Assembly: GCA_040882055.1 (NCBI GenBank)
Contig: JBBECA010000051.1
Location: forward strand, 1-64,000
DNA from: Nitriliruptor sp040882055
Lineage (GTDB): Bacteria > Actinomycetota > Nitriliruptoria > Nitriliruptorales > Nitriliruptoraceae
DNA length: 64,000 bases
Reading direction: 5' to 3'
Below the pieces are notes generated by a model. That model searched no databases. It saw nothing but the letters and a program-made list of their open reading frames with translations, and was not told where the DNA came from. The first letter of the stretch is position 1. Each line of letters begins with the position of its first letter. Below, piece after piece: positions 57,507-64,000 of this stretch. The translations under genes were made by a program, and so were the position numbers.

Positions 57507-58526
57507 TCAGGCGATCCTCCACCGCGGATCGTTATCCGCGATCGCGAGGTCAGCCGCGCCCTCGTCGATCCCCCGCAGGTGCGGGAGGAGGCTCTCGATC
57601 CCAGCGGCGAGCGCACGGGGCGGCACACCGCGGGCCTCGAGCAGATCGGTGAGCCAGCCGCAGAAGTCGGTGAAGACCTCCGGGTCGCCCACGAGCCGGG
57701 CCGCCGCGAGGTAGCGCACGATGTAGGCCAGGTCCTCACGGGTCCGCATGCGCTGCCGGAGGTCGTAGGTGACCAGCGGCGGGAAGCGTCGTTCGAGGTC
57801 GTCGAACGCCACGTCGGCGAACGACACCGCGGCCTCGTCGAGCGCCAGCGCGCCCGCATCCAGGGCGGTCGCCTCGTCCGGTACCGGCGGGGCCGACCGC
57901 ACCCACCCGCGGACGATGCTGGCCGCTTCCTCTGCGTCGGCAGCCCACCCGTCAGCGCCGAGCACGCGAGCCCGGGCGGCGGTCATCGCGCGCCCCCCGA
58001 CGATGGCGGGCGTGCCGCTGCGGTGGGCGGCGTCGACCAACCGCGCGACGCCGAGGTACGACAGCGCCAGGTTGCAGGTCACCGCGACCGCGTCAGGCCG
58101 TCGTCGTCCGACGAACGTCGCGACGTCATCGGCGGGGGTGGATGCGCCGAGGTGGAAGGTGCGCAGCCCCTGGTCGCGCAGGAGCTCGGCGAACATCTGC
58201 GCCGGCAGCCCGTGCCAGTCGCTCTCGGCGCAGGCGACGACCACCGTCGGCCCGACCTCGCTCGCGGCGCCCTTGGCGTGCGAGACGGCCTCGAGCGCCG
58301 CCTGCGACACGCTCGTGACGAGGTGCTCGTCGGCCGTGGACCACTCGGCCCGCAGCCAGCGTTCACCGACCTCCCGCTGCGCCGCGCCGACGAGGTCGGT
58401 CACGACGACCGAGGCCGGGACGCCGTCGTCGAGCGCATCGAGGACCAGCCGGACCGCGTCGTGCCGCCGGCCCGCGGACGCCAGGTCGAGGTACTCGAGC
58501 ACGGCGCCCTGCTCGATCCCCGTCAC
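57507..58526 (-). CDS. Cobalamin-binding photosensor-like protein
   Basis: A 339-residue protein. Residues 1-90 form a four-helix cap with WLRAEWSTADEH, an exact W-x9-EH motif as in the CarH-type adenosylcobalamin photoreceptors. Residues 90-210 form a B12-binding Rossmann fold with the lower-ligand His in ESDWHGLPAQM (the usual Gly after it is Pro), then GASTPADDVATFV and GTPAIVGGRA. There is no DNA-binding domain; instead a 120-residue helical C-terminal domain of unknown type (VTYDLRQRMRTREDLAYIVRYLAAA) follows. GTG 58526 overlaps the stop of the upstream GGDEF gene, so the two are co-expressed. A light or B12 sensor is inferred. Confidence 0.82.
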   Translation of the reverse strand: MTGIEQGAVLEYLDLASAGRRHDAVRLVLDALDDGVPASVVVTDLVGAAQREVGERWLRAEWSTADEHLVTSVSQAALEAVSHAKGAASEVGPTVVVACAESDWHGLPAQMFAELLRDQGLRTFHLGASTPADDVATFVGRRRPDAVAVTCNLALSYLGVARLVDAAHRSGTPAIVGGRAMTAARARVLGADGWAADAEEAASIVRGWVRSAPPVPDEATALDAGALALDEAAVSFADVAFDDLERRFPPLVTYDLRQRMRTREDLAYIVRYLAAARLVGDPEVFTDFCGWLTDLLEARGVPPRALAAGIESLLPHLRGIDEGAADLAIADNDPRWRIA

Positions 58527-59679
58527 CGCGCCACCACGCGGAAGCCCGAGAAGCTGTCCGGGCGGGGCCGCAGGTCCCCGGTCGGGATCCGGGCGTGCGA
58601 ACGACGGTGATCCTCGGAGGCCATGTAGGACCGGAACGACGCCTCGTCGTCCCACCACGACACCATGACGAAGCTCGTGGCATCCGCCGGATCCTCCCAG
58701 ACCTCGAGCCGGTGGAACCCCTGCCACCCCTCGACCGCCCGCAGTCGATCCCCGAAGGCGTCGATGAGCTCCTGACGGCCGTCCTCGGGGACCCGCAACG
58801 CGCTGTACGCGACGAACGGGCTGGTGGTGGACGGGCCCGCTGAGGCCGCGGGCGCGTCACGGCGCGGGTCGGGCCCGTACGCGTCGTCCTCGGCCCAGCA
58901 CCACCGGTCGCGTCCGGTGCGCTTCGCGACGTACATCGCCGCGTCGGCGGCCCGGAGCGCCGCGCGCGAGTCGTCCCCCACCCTGGCGATGCCGGCCGAG
59001 AAGCTCACGGGGTGGGGACGGACCTGTTCCCACCGGTCACGCAGCCGCTCGAGGAAGGCCTCGGCATCGGCCTGGCGCTCCGAGGACAGGACGATGAGGA
59101 ACTCCTCGCCACCCGAGCGACCGGCCAGGTCACGGACACGGGTGGAGTCCGTCAGCACCTCGCCGAGGACACGGAGGACCAGGTCGCCCTGCTCGTGACC
59201 GAGGCTGTCGTTGAGCTGCTTGAAGTGATCGAGGTCGAGCACGACGAGGATGTCGCCTCGGCGCAACCGCCCGATGGCGCGCCCCATGGTCCGGCGGTTC
59301 GCCAGCCCCGTGAGCGGGTCGGTCTCGGCCTCCGCGACGAGACGGTCGACGCGTTCGGCGAGCTCGACCGCCCGGTTGCGTCGCGGACGAAGCCCGGCAG
59401 GTGACGTTGCAGCAGCATGTGTCCGACGCTCGGGGCCGGTGCGACCGGTAGGAGCGGGCCCCCGCGGCCGAACGAGACGTCGACCGGGATGACGTCGCCC
59501 CCCTCGGCCTCGTCGGCGGGGACGACCCGGCCACCGAGGGCCCTGACCAGCTCCGACGCGGCCGTCTGCGCGTCCGCGGCGTCGGTCAGGTAGAGCAGGT
59601 CGCGTGTGGCCTGGAGCAGCGCACGGTCCGGGTCGACACCCGGCCGTACCGCTGCATCATCCTGCACGAGTTCGCTCAC
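58523..59679 (-). pseudogene. GGDEF-ABM diguanylate-cyclase-like gene broken by a single-base frameshift
   Basis: An N-terminal sensor-like domain starts at ATG 59679 and runs in one frame to about 59380 (LLQRHLPGFVRD). The GGDEF domain lies one base out of frame: AVELAERVDRLVAEAETDPLTGLANRR, DLDHFKQLNDSLGHEQGD, then GGEEF (active-site loop) and a C-terminal ABM-like monooxygenase domain (FHRLEVWEDPADATSFVMVSWWDDEASF). The total span is 1157 bp, one short of a multiple of three, so one lost base near 59370-59395 explains the break. I saw no good start for the GGDEF part before ATG 59287, which would cut off the conserved DPLTGLANR start. It may be a pseudogene or a sequence error. Confidence 0.8.
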
Positions 59680-59775
59680 GTCTCCCCGCTCCTGCGCGCC
59701 GACGGTCCGTCGGCGCCTGCCCGAGGGTAGGCGGCCGAGGTGCGCTGCACCGAGGCCGGATGGACTCGACTCCCG

Positions 59776-60150
59776 TCAGCGGCCACGACCTCGTACGGCT
59801 CCGACGGCGCACGCGGCGGCGAGCACCACGATGACCGGCCGCTGCGTCGCGGCGGCCTCGCCGAGCACGGGCAGCGTCGGCAGCGACGACAGCGGGGCCG
59901 GCAGGGCTGGCGCCACGGCGAGGAAGAGCACCACCGCGGCGATGGCCGGGATGAGCGGATCACGACGAGCGTGGACGATGGCGGCCGCCACCACACCACC
60001 GATGAGCGCGTACGCCGCGATCGCCCACCAGGCGGTCGAGGACTCCGCCACGCGCGAGAGCTGGATCGCCAGGTCGAGCAGCAGCAGCGGCGCCACCCCG
60101 AGCGCGAGACCGAGGGCGATGCTGCGCGCGCGGGCGCCGGCACCGCTCAC
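59776..60150 (-). CDS. Small hypothetical membrane protein
   Basis: A 124-residue protein with four membrane helices (SIALGLALGVAPLLLLDLAIQL; AWWAIAAYALIGGVVAAAIVH; LIPAIAAVVLFLAVAPALPAPL; VIVVLAAACAVGAV). No family is recognised. GTG 60150 overlaps the stop of the upstream ThyX-like gene (GTGA), implying co-expression. Confidence 0.55.
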   Translation of the reverse strand: MSGAGARARSIALGLALGVAPLLLLDLAIQLSRVAESSTAWWAIAAYALIGGVVAAAIVHARRDPLIPAIAAVVLFLAVAPALPAPLSSLPTLPVLGEAAATQRPVIVVLAAACAVGAVRGRGR

Positions 60151-61739
60151 GAGCCAGCTCCGGTCCGGGCATCGCGCCGTGCTTCTGCGGCTCGTTCGGA
60201 TTCGAGCCGTTCGAGCTCCCCGGTGCCGTGGTCCACGTGGGTCATGGCGTCGGCGACGGCACGGTGGCCGGCGTGTGACCCGATCAGCCGGTGCATCTCC
60301 TGGACGACCTTCCGGTACTGCGGGTGGCCCTGCGGGGTGGAACGGAGCTCGAGCATCTGCATCGCCGCCCGCGCGTTGAGCTGCATGACGTACCGGACCC
60401 GGTAGGCGAAGCAGACGGCGTACTGCGCGGCCACCGGGTGATCGGGCAGGAGCTGTTCGTAGAGGTCCGCGGACCGTTCGAGCGCTTCGTGCCAACGGTC
60501 GGCGACGCCCGCCTCCTCGAGCTCGGGTGGGGTCTCGTACCCGTGACGGGTGGTCAGGTCCTGCCACTCGATGGTCAGCATCCGGTGCCGTTGCAGGTCC
60601 CGGAAGCCGCCGTAGTCACCGAGCACGTCGAAGCGGTACCAGACGCGCTCGAACCCGCGGCCCGGTCGGTGACGACGGTTGGCGCGCTCCCCGACGTAGG
60701 CGCGCAGCACCGCGGCGCGACGGGACGCGCTCCAGCCACGGACCTCACGTTCGAGCTGCCGCTCGGGGACACGGACGTGGGGGTAGAGGGCGGCGGTGAC
60801 CAGCGCCACCTCGGCATCGACCGGATCGCGCGGCGACCAGTCCGTCAGGGTCACCAGATCCGCCGGCTCGGGCCGCGCATCCACGTAGGCGGCGGCGAGG
60901 TCGCGGGTGGCGTGCCGGGTGCTCCGCAGGTGGTCCGCCCACGCGCCACCTCGATCGGGTCGATCCACACGCGTGAGGAACGAGGGGATGACGTGGCGCA
61001 GCTCGGCCAGCAACCGGGCCGAGACCGCGTGCGATTCGGCCAGGTCGTCGGCGTTCAGGTGCAGCAGCAGCGACTCGTAGGACTGCCCCGAGGCGAACAT
61101 CCCGACGTTCGAGGTGGTGGCGGCCGGCAACAGGCCCCGGAGGAGGTCGAGGGCCTTGGCCTTCGTCGCGTTGCGGTAGACGACGTCCGACGTGGACGCG
61201 TCCTGGGGCCACCGCCTGCGGACCCAGTCGAGGACGATCGGCACGAGGTCGGCGTAGGTGGCGAAGATGGCGTCGAGCTCGGCCTCGAAGGTGGCGGCGT
61301 GGGGGCCAGCGGTGATCTCGGCGGGCCGGTGGTAGCGGTAGCGACCGTCCACCTGGCCGTCGTAAGCGATGTAGCGGGTGGACTGTTCGAGGTAGGCGGC
61401 GAGGCGACCCCACTCGATGCGCTTGGTCAGCAGGTTGCTGACCTCCTCGAGCGCGACGTGGGCCCCGCCGAGCTGCGCGACGGAGTCGTCGCCGTAGTCG
61501 CTGAACACCTTCCGGTAGAGCGCCTCCGCCCGCGCCGCCGGATCCTGCGTCGCCAGGTCGTCGGCGAACTCGTCGAGGAACAGCCGCTTGAGCGAGCCGC
61601 CGTAGCGCGAGTAGCGCGCGAACATCGCGCCCTTCACCACCTCGGGGAGGTCGGTCAACGCGAACACGTCGCCGTCCGGGTCGGTCACGTACCGCCCGAG
61701 CAGACCACGCTCGTCGGGCGTCAGGGGCGCGTTGGACAC
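60147..61739 (-). CDS. Double-ThyX-like (FAD-dependent thymidylate synthase family) protein
   Basis: A 530-residue protein, about twice the length of ThyX, built of two ThyX-like halves. The N-half has SNLLTKRIEWGRLAAYLEQSTRYIAYD and the C-half has LQRHRMLTIEWQDLTTRHGY, both related to the RHRxxSxxxxSxR ThyX motif but imperfect; the C-half keeps RHR, the N-half does not. The phrase KVFSDYGDDSVAQLGGAHVALEEVSN near the N-terminus is typical of this long version. Whether it makes dTMP or has another flavin role is not known to me. GTG 61739 is the start. Confidence 0.72.
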   Translation of the reverse strand: MSNAPLTPDERGLLGRYVTDPDGDVFALTDLPEVVKGAMFARYSRYGGSLKRLFLDEFADDLATQDPAARAEALYRKVFSDYGDDSVAQLGGAHVALEEVSNLLTKRIEWGRLAAYLEQSTRYIAYDGQVDGRYRYHRPAEITAGPHAATFEAELDAIFATYADLVPIVLDWVRRRWPQDASTSDVVYRNATKAKALDLLRGLLPAATTSNVGMFASGQSYESLLLHLNADDLAESHAVSARLLAELRHVIPSFLTRVDRPDRGGAWADHLRSTRHATRDLAAAYVDARPEPADLVTLTDWSPRDPVDAEVALVTAALYPHVRVPERQLEREVRGWSASRRAAVLRAYVGERANRRHRPGRGFERVWYRFDVLGDYGGFRDLQRHRMLTIEWQDLTTRHGYETPPELEEAGVADRWHEALERSADLYEQLLPDHPVAAQYAVCFAYRVRYVMQLNARAAMQMLELRSTPQGHPQYRKVVQEMHRLIGSHAGHRAVADAMTHVDHGTGELERLESERAAEARRDARTGAGS

Positions 61740-61785
61740 GGTGCCTCGGTGCGTCTCGGTGCTCGGCCGGTCGGGTCGACGCACC

Positions 61786-62655
61786 CTAGCTCCGCCCCGA
61801 GACGCGACCCGGGGTCCGCGGCTCGGACCACAGGGTGGCGGCGACGCGGTCGGCGAGGATCGCCACGCCCTCGGTGCCGGGATGGAAGCCGTCGGGACCG
61901 AACGCGGTGGCCGGGAGGTGACCGTCGGCGCCGACCACCGCGACGCGGACCGCCGTCGCGGCCCTGCGCTGCGCAGCGGCGACCCGGCGGCAGGATCGCC
62001 CGAGGACGGGCCGGAGGGCGGGCGGCAGGCCGGGGGCGCTCGCGAGGTCAGGGCAGGTCAGGAGCACCACGGTCGCACCCGGAGCGCGCACGCGGGTCGC
62101 CTCGAGCAGGCGACGTGTGTCGTCGGTGACCGTGGCCGGCGCCCGGCCGCGGATGGCGTCGTTCACCCCCACGCCGACGACCACCACCTCGGCCCCGCCG
62201 TCGAGGGCCGGGACCTGGGTGGCCAGCACGTCCGCGGTCGTCGCACCGTCGACCGCGACGCTGGTGACGTGGACCGGGCGTCCCGTCCGCTCGCGGATGC
62301 GGCGACCGAGCTGCCGTGCCAGGCCCACATCGGCGTCCGGGAGCCCGTGGCCGGCGGCTGCCGAGTCGCCGAGCACGACGAGGTGGCACGGCCGACCCGA
62401 ACCCGCCAACACCGTGTCGTGCGCGAGCGCCGGCACGCGCGCACCCGCCTCGCGTAGAGCACGGACCCGCCGCGCCGTAGCCTCGGCGAACACCACCAGG
62501 CTCGCCGCGGCGAGCACTCCGACGGTCCGGACCGCGATCCGGGCTGCGGCACGACGTGCCACCCACCGACGCACGTCGTGCGCCCCTGCGGGCAGCCCGG
62601 GAAGGAACCGACCCGTGCGGGGCGTTGGCAACGGAGGTGCGGTGGGCGTCAGCAC
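61786..62655 (-). CDS. SGNH/GDSL-type hydrolase, membrane-anchored
   Basis: A 289-residue esterase/lipase-like enzyme. An N-terminal membrane helix (IAVRTVGVLAAASLVVFAEA) precedes the SGNH domain: block I VVLGDSAAAGHG (Ser98), Gly in SVAVDGATTADV, Asn in VGVGVNDAIRG and the final Asp-His in FGPDGFHPGTEG. The active site would face outside the cell. The substrate is unknown. GTG 62655 is the start; it is divergent from the ABC exporter, 34 bp apart. Confidence 0.87.
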   Translation of the reverse strand: MLTPTAPPLPTPRTGRFLPGLPAGAHDVRRWVARRAAARIAVRTVGVLAAASLVVFAEATARRVRALREAGARVPALAHDTVLAGSGRPCHLVVLGDSAAAGHGLPDADVGLARQLGRRIRERTGRPVHVTSVAVDGATTADVLATQVPALDGGAEVVVVGVGVNDAIRGRAPATVTDDTRRLLEATRVRAPGATVVLLTCPDLASAPGLPPALRPVLGRSCRRVAAAQRRAATAVRVAVVGADGHLPATAFGPDGFHPGTEGVAILADRVAATLWSEPRTPGRVSGRS

Positions 62656-62689
62656 GAGCAGCAGGCTACGCCGCGACGAGAGGACACCC

Positions 62690-64000
62690 GTTGCGAGGTT
62701 ACGGAGCCATCCGGTTGCGCCCGCTCGGCGATCCGGACGCGATCAAGGGCAAGGGCGTCGACCGTGAGGTCGTCCGACGGGCTTGGGAGCTCGCTCGCCC
62801 CTACCGCCGGAAGCTGGCGGGTTTCCTGGCGATCTTGGTGCTCACGGCCGGGGCGGGCGCGCTCCCCCCGCTGCTCATCGGCTTCATCGTCAACGCGATC
62901 ACCGAGGGTGATCGCACCCGGATCGTGTGGCTGGTCGCCACATTGGCGATGGTCGCCCTCGTCGATGTCGTCCTCACGATGGTCGAGCGCTACCTGTCGG
63001 CCACCGTCGGCGAGTACTTCATCCTCGACCTGCGGCGACGGCTCTTCCGTCACGTCCAGTCCATGCCCATCGCCTTCTTCACCCGGACACAGACCGGCGC
63101 CCTCGTCACCCGCCTGAACAACGACGTGATCGGCGCTCAGCGGGCGCTCACGGGCACGCTCGGGACCATCGTCGGCAACGCCATCGGTGTGTCGGTAACG
63201 CTCGCGTTCATGTTCTCGCTGAGCTGGCAGGTCACGTTGCTCTCCCTGCTGCTCCTGCCGCTGTTCATCATCCCGGCCCGTATGGTCGGTCGGCGCCTGC
63301 AAGGGCTGGCACGGCGCGGCATGGAACTCAACGCCGAGATGAACACCACGATGACCGAGCGCTTCCACGTCGCCGGCGCGCTGCTGGTCAAGCTGTTCGG
63401 GCGCGTGGACACCGAGGTCGACGGTTTCGCTGGCCGGGCCCGGCGCGTGGCGGACATCGGCGTGTCCACGGCCATGCACTCGCGCGCGCTGTTCGCCGCC
63501 CTCGGTCTGGTCGGTGCGCTGGCGACGGCCCTCGTCTACCTCGTCGGCGGCTTCCTCGTCACCGAACCCAGCAGCGCGCTAGCGGTGGGCACGGTGGTCT
63601 CGCTCGGCGCGTACGTCACGCAGTTGTACGGTCCGCTCGCGCAGCTCTCGAACGCTCCCGTCGACCTCATGACGGCGTTGGTCAGCTTCGAGCGGGTCTT
63701 CGAGGTGCTGGACCTACCTCGCGCGATCGATGAGCGCGACGATGCCGTCGACCTGGATCAGCCCCGGGGGGAGGTGCGGTTCGAGGACGTCTGGTTCCGC
63801 TACCCCGCCGCGCTCGGCTCGTCGCTCGAATCGCTCGAGGGACCACGTTCCGAGCACGGCGACGACGCGTCCGACTGGATCCTGACCGGCATCGACCTCG
63901 AGGTGCCGCGCGGATCGATGGTCGCGGTCGTCGGCCCGTCCGGGGCGGGAAAGTCGACCCTCTCCTCGCTCCTGCCCCGCCTCTACGACGTCACCGGGGG
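62690..64000 (+). CDS. ABC exporter (fused membrane and ATPase domains), cut by window edge
   Basis: At least 436 residues of an ABC exporter half-transporter. Six membrane helices (for example LAGFLAILVLTAGAGALPPLLIGFIVNAI; VWLVATLAMVALVDVVLTMV) are followed by the ATPase domain, whose Walker A GPSGAGKST lies near the right edge; the signature and Walker B motifs are beyond it. The pattern DLRRRLFRHVQSMPIAFFTRTQTGALVTRLNNDV is typical of the MsbA/LmrA type. A non-standard insert (EGPRSEHGDDASDW) interrupts the start of the ATPase domain. TTG 62690 follows GAGAGGA. The substrate is unknown. Confidence 0.88.

Noticed and set aside
59152..59679. Full 175-residue protein from ATG 59679 as a normal gene
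   Set aside because: Its last 70 residues are Ser/Arg-rich out-of-frame sequence; the true continuation lies in another frame as a GGDEF domain.

Overview
The window is a very GC-rich chromosomal segment from an actinobacterium. GTG and TTG starts are common, stop/start overlaps (ATGA, GTGA, TGATG) are frequent, LexA boxes follow the actinobacterial GAAC-N4-GTTC form, the Rieske protein has the three-helix actinobacterial build, and a gene neighbourhood typical of the phylum is present: ftsK, rodZ-like, rimO, pgsA, cinA, recA, recX, miaB, miaA, dapF, hflX, lexA, nrdR, nrdJ. I infer a deep-branching lineage (for example near Nitriliruptoria or Euzebyales), but no 16S gene or other decisive marker is present.

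Layout. (1) 1-2.7 kb: an anti-phage CBASS operon on the minus strand (patatin phospholipase, CD-NTase, E2-like protein cut by the window edge). (2) 2.9-24.2 kb: housekeeping genes for nucleotide reduction (nrdJ, nrdR), the SOS regulator lexA divergent from a LysM cell-division-inhibitor-like gene, hflX, dapF, miaA, miaB, plus membrane and secreted proteins. (3) 24.3-37.7 kb: one long plus-strand respiratory operon: cytochrome bc complex (qcrCAB), caa3-type oxidase (ctaCDE, ctaG) and a membrane-bound selenocysteine formate dehydrogenase (fdhA with in-frame UGA and a SECIS-like hairpin, fdhB, NrfD-type subunit). Together these could carry electrons from formate through quinone to oxygen. (4) 37.8-51.2 kb: DNA repair and envelope genes: recX, a recA interrupted by two inteins, a DnaQ-like exonuclease, thpR, cinA, pgsA, rimO, a RodZ-like protein and ftsK. 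(5) 51.4-53.6 kb: three secreted or surface genes (CHRD protein, sortase, cupredoxin lipoprotein). (6) 53.6-64 kb: rnj and dapA; a cobalamin-binding photosensor-like protein overlapping a frameshifted GGDEF-ABM gene; a double-ThyX-like protein; an SGNH hydrolase; and an ABC exporter running off the right edge.

The most notable items are the recA gene with two inteins (one splitting the Walker A P-loop between its catalytic Lys and Thr), the selenocysteine formate dehydrogenase whose SECIS loop and spacing match my recollection of E. coli fdhF, the short type II CBASS, the five LexA boxes between lexA and a LysM gene, and the photosensor/diguanylate-cyclase pair. No rRNA, tRNA, CRISPR array, insertion sequence or replication origin was recognised.
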